A stretch of DNA of 64,000 nt from Clitoria ternatea (Eukaryota > Streptophyta > Magnoliopsida > Fabales > Fabaceae), in NCBI GenBank assembly GCA_037962975.1, contig CM075674.1:86382501-86446500 (forward strand), given 5' to 3'. Within the stretch, counting starts at the first letter, position 1; each line of letters opens with the position of its first letter. The translations under genes were made by a program, and so were the position numbers. Below the pieces are notes generated by a model that saw nothing but the letters and a program-made list of their open reading frames with translations, did no database searches and was not told the DNA's origin. This document shows, one piece after another, positions 11,540 through 24,180 of this stretch.

Positions 11540-12076
11540 TATTTATTCACGGTTATGGTAACAACCGTGATTATAGACCATATTTATCCACGGTTACTAC
11601 CATAACCGTGATTATACATAAGTGAATTTTTTTGACTACTTATATTCACGGTTATGATGGACAACCGTGGATATAGATACTTTTTATCCATGGTTACTAG
11701 CATAACCGTGAATATAAGTAGTTTGTAACTGAAACCTTTTAGTACTTATATTCACGGTTATGATGGACAACCGTGGATAAATAAAATCTATATTCATAGT
11801 TATACTGGACAACCGTGAATATAGATACTCTTTATCCACGGTTACTAGCATAACCGTGAATATAAGTAGTTTGTAACTGAAACCTTTTAGTTCTTATATT
11901 CACGGTTATGCTCGATAACCGTGAATATAAATAGTAAGTTATATTCACGGTTGTTCTTAACCGTGGTCAGATGTGATTTATTACCACGGTTGTTAACCGT
12001 GGTTAAAGGCCCTCATCTACTACCACGACTACAACAACCACGGTTCTTTAACCGTGAATAAAGGTCATTTTTAACC
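11540..12076. repeat. CACTA right subterminal hairpin repeats
   Basis: About twenty ACGGTT/AACCGT words lie in inverted pairs, of the same motif as the left array. A block of roughly 110-150 bp that includes GTAGTTTGTAACTGAAACC is present twice (about 11641-11749 and 11791-11894), showing local duplication. Confidence 0.85.
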
Positions 12077-12104
12077 GTGATTATATCCATTTTTTCCACT
12101 AGTG
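12077..12104 (-). repeat. CACTA right terminal inverted repeat
   Basis: It ends in TTTTTTCCACTAGTG and pairs with 2672-2699. ATT follows at 12105-12107. Confidence 0.9.
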
Positions 12105-13259
12105 ATTATTTTAATATTTCCTAATACTACTCTTCATTTTATTTTTTAAAAATTAAAACCATTATTTTATTTTAAAAAGGTAAAATATGTTAAACCTGTA
12201 ATGTTTTCTTTATTTTTTCCTTTTATTTTAACTTTAAAAAATAAAATCTTTACTTCTCATTTTAAAAATTAAAACATTTACTTGTAGGTGGATCATGTTA
12301 CTTTTTAATAAATAGTTTGTATTGTTGATAAAACTTAAAAGTATATGGAAACGCAAGACTTAAATATTTCTGTTAAATTTGATGTTAATTAAAATATCTC
12401 ATAAAAACGTTACAAATTGTATGTAAAAAATAAAATAAATGTTATGTTTATATAATTAAACATGTATTTTATGTGATTTAAGATATATAAACTATTGTAA
12501 TAGCAATTTTTATCATACATTTTTAATACAATCAATTAATTTATCAACTTTCAGTTTTTAATAATTTTTTAATATATTTTTTAAAACTTTCAACTATCTT
12601 TTTCTTTTAATTTTACCAAACACATATAAAATCCTTTCTTAATTTACAAGGATTTATAAAACACTAGCTTAGCCCATCGCATAAATACCCCGAAGGCCAG
12701 GACATTAATGTTTTTTTTTAAAAAAAAAACTATCGTGCATCCTTGAACCAAACCATCCTAATCTATAAGTATGTTATTGTATTCTTTTTTCTTTGGTAAA
12801 ATTTTACTTTAGATTACTTATTTTCAACTAGATTTGAGTTAGTACTTTATATTTTTTTTGTATTGTCATTTCAGTAATATTGTAACATTGTTATTGACAC
12901 CTATATTTTACATAGAAGAATTATCTTAACTAGATTAATAGATTTAATAAAAAAATATAATTGAATTAACTTTTAAAATATTAATAAAATAATCTGTTGA
13001 TTTAAAAATACCTAAATTTTATAGAGAATTCTAAGATTAAGATTTTCTAATTAATGTCATTTAGTCCATTTAGAGATGTGTAGTGGCCTTTTACATATAA
13101 GGGATAGGATCCTGATTTGAGTTAAATTAGTCGTTTCCATACAATGTTATTGATTATATCATATCTTTTATAATTATAATCATCCCTGACCATATAATAA
13201 ATAAATTATAATGTGAGGTCCTTAATTTAGGTTAGATGACTCATAGACTAGTTAATTAA
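12105..13259. other. AT-rich intergenic DNA, nothing recognised
   Basis: There is no coding signal. Poly-A/T runs and short AT words dominate. Confidence 0.5.
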
Positions 13260-13454
13260 CCGGGTTGTTTGACGAGTTAAGTGAAAATTCAGGGGAATAA
13301 GAGTCCTCAAATTTTAATGTAGTTTGGTTTATAGTTGAGGAAATAAAAAAAATTTAAGAGTTAATATTAATCTTTTACGTCATTTGAGATAATCTGTTTA
13401 ATTGTAGAATCTATTTTTAGGGTTTGACCAACCAAATTGATAATCAAACAGCCC
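13260..13454. mobile_element. Tourist-like MITE copy, diverged
   Basis: The ends GGGTTGTTTGA (13262) and TCAAACAGCCC (13454) are inverted. The interior shares the phrases TTTAAGAGTTAATATTAATC, GTCATTTGAGATAATC and GGTTTGACCAACCAAA with the cleaner copy at 24494-24669. The flanking TAA is not clear here. Confidence 0.5.
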
Positions 13455-14245
13455 AAGTGAAAAATCCGGAGTGGGAGGAATAGGAGCCCTAATCAAGATG
13501 AAGAAGAATTTGTTGTATTGAGTAAAAAATTTGGTGTGGGAGAACAAGAGGCCCTGAACCATTACGTCTAATCGAGATAATGAATGATTCGATATACTAA
13601 TGGGGAACACAACTTAATAAACCAACTCTTAGCAAACACTAAACTTAAGAGATCTGAGTATAATTGTTGCAGCTTCTTATCCTTAGAAAAAGAGAGTAAA
13701 AACTACGAAAAGTAATTTAAAAAGAGGAGGAAAATGTGCGTAAAATTTCTACGCGAATAGTTGCTTTGGTTTTTCTGGTCCTTAACTGTTTTATTTTGAG
13801 TAAACTCATGGGTATAGATCATACACTGTAATTTTTAAAAATTTAAAATTCTTTATAAAATAACATTTAATTAATTTCTTTAATATAAAATATAAAATAA
13901 ATAATAGTTTACAATATTAAAGACCAATAAAATTAAAATCTTAAAAATCAAATGCACTAAACCTTACCATCTCAAGTAAAGTTAGAGTTTACTCATTTGT
14001 TTCTGTTTAAACTAATAATTTTAATTATGGATAATTATCCTGTTGAATAAGGAAATATGAGTGGAGTCCCACGCGTCAAATTTGCGTTGAGTACATAGAC
14101 GTGTAGTTCACAGACTCACAGCCTTGCATGCTTGGCTCAGCATCATTTTCATGCAATTTGCCATCTGGACTTTGGAATGTGCATTGTGCAGGGTCTGAAT
14201 TTCCTCGGGTGGGAGTTCCAGTTCACATCAGTTTCTTTAAAACAA
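13455..14245. other. Intergenic, no gene seen
   Basis: Only short, unconvincing open frames are present. No transposon terminus is recognised. Confidence 0.4.
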
Positions 14246-14249
14246 AATT

Positions 14250-14580
14250 GATCATGATAATAATAATATCGGTTAAAATAACATCAGTTATTTTAATTAT
14301 TACTGTAAAATTATAAGGTTTAAATCAGTTATTAAAATAATTGATATAAAATATTATAATATTTTTTATATTACTGACTTTAATAATTAATATAAAAATA
14401 TTTCTAAATTAATTGTTTTAATAATCAATATTAAAAATATTTCTTTTATCTCAGTTATTTTAATTATTTTTATATTAATAACTAATGTAAAACAGGTTTA
14501 GCTCATATTATTTTATTATTTTTACAATAGTTGTTTATATTAAATAACTGAAATAAAAGATATATTTTTTATACCTACAC
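14250..14580. repeat. AT-rich array of inverted CAGTTATT/AATAACTG motifs
   Basis: The words ATCAGTTATTTTAATTATT and TAATTAATATAAAA recur in both orientations about every 60 bases, ending near AAATAACTGAAATAAAAG. The pattern resembles CACTA subterminal arrays but with a different motif, and no CACTA terminus is seen. It is probably a degraded end of a non-autonomous element. Confidence 0.4.
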
Positions 14581-14582
14581 TT

Positions 14583-15255
14583 AGGGATGTCAACGAGGTG
14601 GGGCAGGTACAAGTATCTATTTCCCGCTACACGTGCCCGTCTTTTACCCATACAGGTACCCGTTTATGGTTTTTTTGGTAGTTACTATTTGCGGGTATAT
14701 GTAGATATCCAGGGGCACCTGATTGAAACAGAAAATGAAAAATAAAAATATAAAAACATTAAACTGAATTACAATTAAATATCTAGCATCACAAATTACA
14801 AAACAAAATAAATTGAATTCAAAGAACGTAACAAGTATTTGATTAACATAGTCCTAAATCATAAAATAAAAAAAAACATTCAAGAGCATTTGATCAACTA
14901 GTTCATCAATGGAAGACTCTAACAATCCACTTCATCAAGCTCCTCAGTAACATTAACTTGTTCAGATGATTCTTACAAAAAAAAGCCATCACCTGATAAT
15001 GTATTTGCAAAATTATCTTGAATTTTTCATTAAATACAATAAGCAAATATACTAATAATTTTGTCATCAATGTCATCTAATATTGTATTTGCAAATTCCA
15101 TATTATCATTTGCCTCTTTTGTTGTTAAAAAACCTCAAATTAGAAACTTGAATAGATAGTTTCATGTTAACGGTGAACCCTCATTAATTTCTCTCATTTT
15201 TGGTTTACTTTTTGACTTCATATTATTCCCCTGCTGCAGCATATATATTTCAATG
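14583..15255. repeat. Degenerate repeat beginning GGGATGTCAACG
   Basis: The opening words (GGGATGTCAACGAGGTGGGG, then ACCCGTTTATGG and GCGGGTATATG) are a common plant repeat signature often linked to hAT-like elements. The remainder is AT-rich, with no open frame. The classification is a guess. Confidence 0.3.
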
Positions 15256-16919
15256 TGTTGGAACTAAGAAAACATTTGAAGCACCTTTAGATTTGTTGAT
15301 AACCAACATCAAGCATCTTAATAAATCAAAATATAAGTTATTAAATGTTTGATGAGATCATTCAAGTGTTTCAGGATATAAAGCATAGGTTATAAATTAA
15401 AGGGGGAGCTCGCACACAATAAGTCTGGAAAGACAAAACTAAGAAGGATAACCTCATAAAGCCATAAAGTTTGGGAACATCTCTCATAAGAAAAACGTTC
15501 TTCTAAACGTACAACAGACCCAGACTCATCAAACATTTAGCAAGTCTCAAAGAGTCTGAAATAATTCACTAATTAAGGCAACCCCTTTTGATCAAACTTC
15601 ATCTCCTCATACAGGTTGCTTTGGACCTATTAAAAAATCACAAGAAAAGGATTGGAGTATTTCTTGGAGTTTCATTATTAACACGATATGATTCACCAGA
15701 CCTTAATTTAGCTTCAGATGTTCCCTCTGAACAAATCAAGTCTGGACCTATATATGATGACTCAACAAAGCATTTTTCCTTCTCAACAAAAAGAACTCTC
15801 ACAACAAGGAAAGTACTCAAGTAAAAAAAATATCAAGTTGATCTCAAAGCATCTATCTTTCACCAACTTTCCAAGATGTCAGAATTCCTTTAATCAGGGA
15901 ATATCCTCTTCGGTGAAAAATGTACAATCCCTATTTGTCTTCATCCCATACAAAATATGCAGAATGTCTCTCTAACCAAACAGAAGAAAAATCACTTTTC
16001 CATGAGATAGAATAAATTTCAAACGGTCATCCAACGGATCTATCTCCATGAGCTAAACAAGTATTTATATGCTGCAAAACTTATAGGTGAAGTATGGGGG
16101 AAGAACATACACAACACAAGAGTGAGAGTAATACTTAAAGTTATATGTGTATAATAGACATAGATGTCTCGGAAGAAAAGAAAAGAGATTACAAAAGAAG
16201 AATAGAAAAATATGAAAAGAATAGGAGATATATAGAAGAAGAAAAGAAAAAGAGAGAGAGCTTGTGAGAGTGAATCAGGAAAACTAGGATGGGCATGTCT
16301 CATGAAAGATAATTTGAAAAACACACATGCCTAGATGTTTTTGTATCAATATTTTCAATCTTTAGTAAACGTTAGTCTAATTAAGCTATTGGGAAACACT
16401 TTGGCCTGAAGAGGCTTTGGAAAGAATACTTGGGTTTAAGTCAAGAGTGGCTCATGAAAGAATACTTGGGTCTGTCCCAGGAGTGGGTGCTTGCAAAAGA
16501 ATACTCAGAAGCATGAGTTGTGCTTAAGCCAGGAATGCCTGGAGTGCCTGGAGTCAATAATACTCATAAGCTCAGTTTGGGATGATTATGTAAATGATTT
16601 TTACATAGTGGAAATCCTTCAGATTTGAAGGTACTGGATGTAGTCTCCGGGTTGGAGATGAACCAGTATAAAATTACTTGTGTATTGTCTCTTTCTCTCT
16701 TACTCTTTATTATCAAAAGTCTGATACTTTACTGTTAATATTTATGATAGTAAAAGTCTGGTAAAATTACACTCGCTCAATCAAAGTATCATGCTCTCTG
16801 TATAAGTAAAAGTCTAGTTCAATGTGTAAAACGCTGTTGCGCTTGAATATCACTTTTTGGTTTGAAAAAGTGAACAAACTTATTCAACCATCTTTCTAAG
16901 TCTGTTCTCTGAACCATCA
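15256..16919 (+). repeat. 5' LTR of a SIRE-like Copia element
   Basis: It starts TGTTGGAACTAAG and ends GAACCATCA, directly followed by a primer-binding site. Start and end match the style of the LTR at 54506-55099 (TGTTAGAATTAAG to GTACCATCA). The words GGAAATCCTTCAG, GGTACTGGATGTAG and GATGAACCAGTATAAA near the 3' end are typical of this LTR class. Confidence 0.7.
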
Positions 16920-16921
16920 AT

Positions 16922-16933
16922 TGGTATCAAAGC
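16922..16933 (+). other. Primer-binding site, initiator tRNA-Met type
   Basis: TGGTATCAAAGC lies two bases after the LTR end (ATCA|AT). It differs by one base from the common plant retrotransposon site TGGTATCAGAGC. Confidence 0.75.
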
Positions 16934-17581
16934 ATGGCCTCTAGGGTTGAACACTCTAACGAGTGTAAAGGAAGAGGATCCATGAAGAAATCAACTCTGA
17001 TGAAGGCTAAAAAGGAAGAATTAAGAAGAAGAAGCTGCTCAAAAATTAGAGAATTCAAAAGTCTAAAAAAGACCAAGAGCTCAAAGACATCACGAGAAAG
17101 GAAGAACAGAGTCAAGCTCTAAAGATAAAAGAGTCTCGCTTACTCTCTCTGACTCAAGCATGAAGATTGAAAAAGAATTCAAACAAATGCATCATTCTTA
17201 ACTTCAACAAACAAAAAAGCATGTCTGAACCACAACAGAATCTCCATTTAATGGTTGGGTAATTCTACATGACTCTTCGATAACTTCTTAAATTAATTTA
17301 TCATATGATTGCCTTAGCATTTATTGAAATATCTAAATAACTGCTCTTTATCATTAAGGAAAGGCGTCTGTGTTTTTTTTAAATCGTAATCCTTCAAACC
17401 AATATGTCTCTCACTGATTAAATGTTTTAATGATGTCTATTTGTATAAAAAAATCTCAGTATTCCACCGCTTCACCATCTTATAAAAAGGTTTTCACAAT
17501 CTGTGATCACTTGTCAAACTTCTCCTTCCGATTTATCAAACACTCTTTCTTCTAAATTTTACTCAAAATCATTTTATACAA
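16934..17581 (+). other. SIRE-like internal leftovers
   Basis: An ATG right after the primer site opens a short Lys/Arg/Ser-rich frame of 62 codons (16934-17122) that matches nothing I recognise. No Gag, protease, integrase or reverse transcriptase follows. The element has lost most of its inside by deletion. Confidence 0.4.
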
Positions 17582-17812
17582 ATGGCATCGCACGCGTCAA
17601 ACCAGGAAGGATTCGCTGCTGGCAACCCGTTGATTCTAGATTCTGACTTTGAAAACTCTCCCTCAACTTCCCTTGGAACTTTTATTGCCCTCTCTCCTAC
17701 TTCCTCAGACTCCATTTTCTCTTTATCAACTTCTCCTGAACCAGAAGACATTCCTGCATCTATTTATTCAGCATTCTCTGAACATCGCAATGGTTCAATT
17801 TCATATTTATAA
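17582..17812 (+). pseudogene. 76-codon Ser/Pro-rich ORF, possible envelope-like ORF remnant
   Basis: The ATG at 17582 is preceded by a pyrimidine-rich leader ending in TTTATACAA. A comparable leader precedes the longer ORF at 51628 in the second SIRE-like element. The protein starts MASHASNQEGFAAG, is rich in Ser, Pro and acidic residues, has no membrane segment or known domain, and stops with TAA at 17810-17812. Position after an LTR and similarity of the leader suggest the start of a truncated third ORF of a SIRE-like element. This is tentative. Confidence 0.35.
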
Positions 17813-17878
17813 AAAATAATGAAAGTTAAAAATGAAGGTGAACCCACTGCATGTCATGATTCATGTACCTATAACATA

Positions 17879-20270
17879 TATATAATTAGAGGCGTCAAAA
17901 TAGGTTCTAACTCGTGAGCTAACTTGACTCAAGGTGGGTTTTAGGTGAGTTGGGTTGAAAAAATGACTCATTTCCTGTAAAAATTTCTCTCTGGTAATCG
18001 ATTACCATCAAATCAGAGTGTAGCATATTGCAGAAAATGACACAAAATACAACTTCTAACTACCCTAACTTCTTCATATGATATCCAATCACCACCAAAC
18101 TTTGACACAACCTAATATGCATCATTAATGATGTGTAGCCATCATTCGTACTAAAAAATTCCCAAAAATGAAAGACTTATGCGCAAAAGTGTGTTTTACT
18201 TGTTTTAAGGCAAAAACATGCAATTTGAGGGTCACTTCTCAATAGATTTGGACCATTCCAAATCCTACAAGTCTTAATTCATGCATATATGCTATTGGAA
18301 CCATCCTATGACATCCAAACCTCACAAAATGAAAATTGACCTATAATCCACTAAACAGTACATATACATCACCAAAAATAGCTATATACAAGAGCCTACC
18401 AAGGCTACATCACCAAAACGCTATACAAGGTATATACAATGTGTCACCGCACAAACATGGTGACATCTCACCAATCACCATCGCGGTCCAGTCTCATTGA
18501 AAAATAGCCACAAAATAGAGGTGAGCATATTATTTGTTAAATGATAGTTACTGAATCAGATCAACCTATTTAATTCCATAGCATACATCACTATATCACA
18601 ATTCATTCGACAATAATCACTAGATCATAACGCATCAGATATTCTCAATATCATTTAATTCATAGGCTATCTCAACTATCACATTCTCAAACACATAATC
18701 ATATACACATTCAAGTAGATCTAAATAACATACGACACAATATAATATTGCAACATAGGCTCTCAGCCATATCATATTCAACTCTTAACTGATCTGACCA
18801 TTTTACTGGTACCAAACAATTTGCCCTCTCTCACAACACAATCAATTTTAGTGACAACGGAAGTGTTGCAAACTAGCCTTGAGCCCCACTAAATAGGCTT
18901 TCCTTGAGTCGCACTCAATAGGCTTACCTTGAGTCCCACCCAAGGTCTTTTGTGGAATCCTCAAAACCATTAATATATAATTCTCATTTCACATATATTT
19001 ATCAACAATAAGCATCTTATGTTATACAATAATATTCATTTAACCATTTCTTTGCATCTCATGCAATAACACAACATAACCAATATTCCATTGTATCTCA
19101 TGCATTATTAATAACATCAATTTAATCATTCTATCACATCCATGCAATACAATACTATTAATTCAATCAATTCATTACATCTCATACAATATAATAGCAT
19201 CAATTCAATCACTTTGTTTATTCCATGAAAAATAATGATAATATCATGGACAGAATCTAGCATGGCAAACAATAATTTTCAAATATCATACAAAGGGGTA
19301 TATCGTTAACACCTCATAAATTAAATAATTCAAATCATCATATTTCATAATCATTCACCACGAATCACAAATTCTACAACTCATAAACATACAACATAAC
19401 TCTTAACCCGTCCATAAACTATACATTTAAAATATAATGGCTCTCCGTACTTGGAATTGATGATCCTAGAAATATCGGAAAGCCTTCCAACACTCTCCGA
19501 TCACCCATAAGTAACTCAAAAATTCCTAAAACATCAATATTTAATTTTTAATAACTCATACGCTATTAAATTCATAATCCAAAACTAAAACAACCCATCA
19601 ATAATTATTTCGTCAATTAACGACTTACCAACATAAGTCATCGACTCCAAAACTTGATTCTGAAATAACTCTAAAGTTGCCCAAGTTTTTGCAATGCTCC
19701 GAAATGGTTTCTAAATGATACCTAGCCACGAAAATTACAAAATTAAGTCTAAATTCACAAATGGAACCAATATCAAGCGATAATAATGGAGAAAATTCAA
19801 AACCCCCCAAGGCACTTAATGTTGGCTACGACCAAACTAAGCTCCAAAATGCCTCTAAATTTAAGAAGTAAGAAATTGAAGGTGGAGTTCATGAATTACC
19901 CAAAATCGAAAATGGGTGTTTGGTTTTTACCTCAAATTTACGAAATTAAAGCTCCCCACCAAGATCCATGACAGCCACGTGAAGAAGGGGGTGAAGAGAA
20001 GTCAAAATCATGCTTCAATTTGATGGATTAAGAGGAAGAAGATGATGAAATGAAGTACTGAAGCCAGGATATTAGAGAAACGAGTGCCAAACTTCTCTGT
20101 TGCATGCACAAGGAATAAACGAATGAGAGAAGGAGAAATTGAACCTTTGCATTCTAACATTAAGGGTAAAAGAGTAAATTTATAACACTTTTAATTAATT
20201 AATCCTTCTAATCACTTTTTAATCTTTAATTAATTTAATTTACCCATAATCCTTAAATCAGGATGTTACA
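17879..20270 (-). repeat. Minus-strand chromovirus-type LTR, truncated
   Basis: It ends at 20270 in GGATGTTACA (LTR start on the minus strand). It contains a Gly/Ser-like GC-richer core (18780-18960: GAGTCGCACTCAATAGGC, GAGTCCCACCCAAGG) equivalent to cores at 28540-28690 and 30970-31140. It also contains GTAATCGATTACC near 18000, found again near 33730. No opposite terminus is visible, so the far end is lost. No coding sequence is present. Confidence 0.5.
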
Positions 20271-21239
20271 TCTCTCATCAGGATTATTCAGAAATTGCAT
20301 TGTATACAAAAATTTCTAATTTATGGATATATAATTGAAATTTAATAATCAAATATTCTACTTAAAAAAGAAAGTATACTAAATTATTTAGGATGAATTA
20401 CCGTGGTATGCATGAAATAATAAAATTTCCATAAATAATATGTTTATAGTGGTTGAAACACATATGAAAATATTAATAAAATATTATTTATTAATTCATT
20501 CATGTGAATTTCAATCTTATAAAATAGATAGTTATAATATGGGTAAAGATTTCATGTAATACAAATAAAATATTTAAAATATATAATTTCCTATAATTTT
20601 TTTAGGATTCTGAATTATTTAAATTTTAAAGATCTATATTAATATAAATTAAAACATGAATTATTATTCCTTAAAATTGTTACAATACATGGTTTTAATA
20701 TATTATTTTATATTTTAATAATGTAATCTAACTAGTCACTAGGTATATTTTTTATTAACCAAATATATATTTAATTATTTTTCATACATTTTTATTGATA
20801 TAAAATAATAAATAATTTATTTAAATATAAAATTCATCCTAGTGAATTAGGGGATAAACTTTTGTTAATAATATTGAATATGTAAAGATTGAATGTAATT
20901 ATACATTAATATTTAATAATTAGAAAATACAATATATTAAAATAAATATTTTATACATATAAAAATATGAATTATTATAAATAATATTTAATTTTTATAA
21001 TTTTAATAGTATTTAATATCCGACTCGAAAGCTAGTGTGATATGGATCGTAAAACATAAAGGTCCAAATTGACGAGCCTTTAAATTGTTCCAAAAACCTA
21101 AGAACCCGTTCAGGGTGGTTTTTAGTTTTAAAATTTTAAAAAATCAAAACTTGTTTTTGATTTTAGTTATAGGTTTTAGTTTTTACCATTTTGAATTTTA
21201 AAAAGTTGTCAAACTTTTATTTATTCTTAATTACATTAC
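20271..21239. other. AT-rich intergenic DNA, nothing recognised
   Basis: It is extremely AT-rich with no open frame. The phrase CGAAAGCTAGTG...GTAAAACATAAAGGTCCAA (about 21024-21066) recurs in altered form near 21977-22015, hinting at a repeat split by the GTG block. Confidence 0.4.
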
Positions 21240-21790
21240 ACGTAAACAACAACAATAATATAATCTTGGTGGTGACAACGGTGGTTGTGGTGGCAGTGGC
21301 AATGGTAGTAGTGTTATGGTGGTAGTGGTGATGGTGGCAGTGACATTAGTGGTGATGGTAGTGATGGTTTAGGGTTTAGATTGATGGTGGTAGTTATGGT
21401 GACAGTAATGATGGTGGTGGAACGTGAAGGTTGTGGTGGTGGGCAATGGTGGTGACGATGGTAATGATGGTTTAGGGTTATAATGATCGTGGTGCTTATA
21501 ATGGTGGCAATGTGGTGATTATGGTGATGGAGGGGACGATGATAGTTGTCGTGGCGAGGGTGGTGGTTGCGACAATGGTGGTGGTTGTGGTTGTGGTGGC
21601 GACGGTGGCGATAACCGTAATGGGATAGCGGTAGTGGTGATGACAATGATGAGGTGGTGGTTGTTGCGGTGATGGTGGCCATGGTAACAATGGTGGTGGT
21701 GGCAGTTGAAGTGACAGTGGTGATGGTAGTGCCATGATGGTGCTGGTGATTAGGGTAATGATGGTGGTTTTAGGTTTAGGGTTAGAGGTA
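21240..21790. repeat. GTGGTG/ATGGTGGTGG low-complexity tract
   Basis: About 500 bases of GGTGGT, GATGGTGG and GTAGTGG words on the plus strand, with the phrase ATGGTTTAGGGTT repeated. Its reverse strand shows open frames of His/Pro/Thr/Ser only because of composition. Confidence 0.85.
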
Positions 21791-24180
21791 GATTTATAAA
21801 ACTAAAAACAAAAATTAAGAAATTATTTTTCTTATTTTTAAATATGATTAAAAATTATTTTAAAAATAAATTAAAATTCAATTTGACACCCCATTTATCA
21901 AACACATTTTATTTTTAAATGTACCTTTTAGAATTAAAAACTCAATCACCCGAACCTTAAAAGTGTACCATTTGAAAGCTAGCGGAGATATACATTCCGG
22001 AACACAATAAAGATCCAACCTTACGAATAAATAGGTCTAATGTTAATTTGCCTTAAATAAAGCATGTGAATCTAAGCCTCTCTCACCCTTTAAACGGGTA
22101 AACATATGGATTAGATAATATAAACCTCCAATCTTGATAGGTCTATGATTGGTTGAGTAAACGGTCTGGCGTTGCAACCATTATTTTATTACACTTGATA
22201 TTTATTTTATTTATTAATATCATTTGTAGTAATAATATATTTATTATTACTACTATAGCTGATATTGTATTATTTTAAAGTTATAATTCACTTATGTTCA
22301 TGATATTTTATATTTTTAATTTTATTATTTTATAATAATTAACATTATAAATTTTTGTTGTTAATTTATGGGTGTTAAAGAAAATTTAACACGGTGTAGT
22401 TTATTTTCATTATTTTAAACTAGGACCGTTCAAAATAACTATTAACTGAACCCAACTTTGAAAGGAAGTCAAAATCGAACAAAAAAACTAGAAGTGGATT
22501 TCCAGTTCAGGAACCAACCCTATTTCAAGAAGTTCAGTTTTATAATATACATATTTTAGTTTACTTATTTTGACGTAAGTTAATTTTTAGTATGTACGTG
22601 TAAATTAATTAGGCTTAATTTTTAGTATTAATCTATTTTTCTTTTCTTTTAAACTAATTCAATTGATGGGGAGAGTTTAAGAGTTACTGTAATTTCTATT
22701 CAAACAAAAATAAATAGTATAATTTAACCTATTATTATTAAAATTAAATCAAACTAATCGATTAAATAATAATATAATTAAATGACTAATCCAAAGCAAT
22801 ATTCTAATACCTTCACATTCTTAAAACATTTAATACATTCTTGGCTACAATTATAGAGGGACCAATTAGTGGAGGCCCAGATCCAGAGCAAAAGACACCA
22901 ATGATTCAAACATATGATATAAGCAATGACGAAATGACAGAGTTATGAAAGGAATCATTTTAACTATGCTTGAAAATGACCTCTATAAAACAGAGATAGA
23001 ATGGGAATTTTCAAACGTGAATCCATCACCAAAGCAGTTAGTTAGCACTACCAATCAAGGTTGTTGAACGACAAAAATAATTTTCAATCATGAATCAAAA
23101 TTTTACAAAACTAGTTGATATTGCATGCAAATTTATGATATATATTTCATCTTTAAAATTTTAATTTTACTTTTTTAAACTCAAATTTTAATACAATATA
23201 TATGTATATAAAGTATGATAAATATTTTATAGATTTAAATGTTAATATTGAATTTGTTATTATGTTTATATTTTTAAAATTATTGTCTTCTTTTCTATTT
23301 AATTGTTTATCAAAAGATAAAGATCTTGTTTCTATTTTAACTGTCTATTTTATTTTTTTTAATTTTTTTGATAGTTATCCACTTAGGATTCCACAAGAGT
23401 ATTAATTATTTATTTGAAATTTATTAGAGTATTAATTGTTGTTCTTCTAATAATACTTTTCTTAATTAATATTAAAAATGATGAGAAATTCAAGAGTAAT
23501 AAATAAGAAAGACAATGATAAAATAAAAAAATAATAAATTATTTTATTAAAGTTAACAACATTAATTATAATTTTTTAATATGTATATTTCTTCTTTCTT
23601 AGATTGAATAATATATAAATTTTGAAATTTAAAATAATAAAGAGGTGACAAGAAACCTCGTTATCTCTAGAAATAATGCATTACATGTTAAAGGCTTATT
23701 TGGATTATAAAAACATTTTTTGTCTTCATTTCTTATTTTTCAGTTTTAATTATAAAACTGTCATCTTTTTTCCTATTTCTAAACTTTTATATTAGAAACG
23801 CTGAAAATAACTTTTTTATTTCTTGTTTTCATTTTTTTATTTTTACTTCTTTCAGTGCAAATTTTTTAAAACATGAAACATGATAACAATTTTATAATTA
23901 AAATTCAAAATAAGTAATGAAAATAGAAAAATTTTCACAATCCAAATGGAGTCTAATATTTTATTAAAATAATTCTGAAAAAGTGATATGGTATCGCAAA
24001 TTCACAATATAGTAGTAAATTCACTTAGACCATCCACAATGGTACTAAACTTTACAAACAGAGGTTAAGTGGATCATATAGTAATGCATTATCTTTACTT
24101 TATACAATTTAGGTAACTCTCTTCTCTAATAAAGTAACTCTAAAAAGTTTTTAAATGAGTCTTATATCCTACCTTACACA
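21791..24180. other. AT-rich intergenic DNA, no gene seen
   Basis: There are no credible coding, RNA or terminal-repeat signals in 2.4 kb. Confidence 0.4.

Larger units (their letters stand above)
2672..12104 (+). mobile_element. CACTA (En/Spm) DNA transposon, complete ends, 9,433 bp
   Basis: The element starts CACTAGTGCAAAAA at 2672 and ends TTTTTTCCACTAGTG at 12104. It is flanked by the same three bases, ATT at 2669-2671 and ATT at 12105-12107, the 3-bp duplication expected for CACTA transposons. Inside each end is an array of ACGGTT/AACCGT inverted motifs. It carries two genes in one direction, the usual order for the superfamily: a TNPD-type transposase (4874-8045), then a second, multi-exon gene (8161-11278). 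Both contain stops, so the element looks non-autonomous now, but its ends are intact and could be mobilised by an active relative. Confidence 0.95.

Noticed and set aside
16040..16324. Minus-strand Phe/Ser-rich frame of 94 codons resembling a membrane protein
   Set aside because: It lies within the SIRE-like LTR; hydrophobicity comes from GAAGA/TCTTC-rich sequence.
21314..21735. Minus-strand His/Thr/Pro-rich open frames of 122 and 79 codons
   Set aside because: They arise only from the GTG/ATGGTGG simple repeat; no domain, start context or codon bias.
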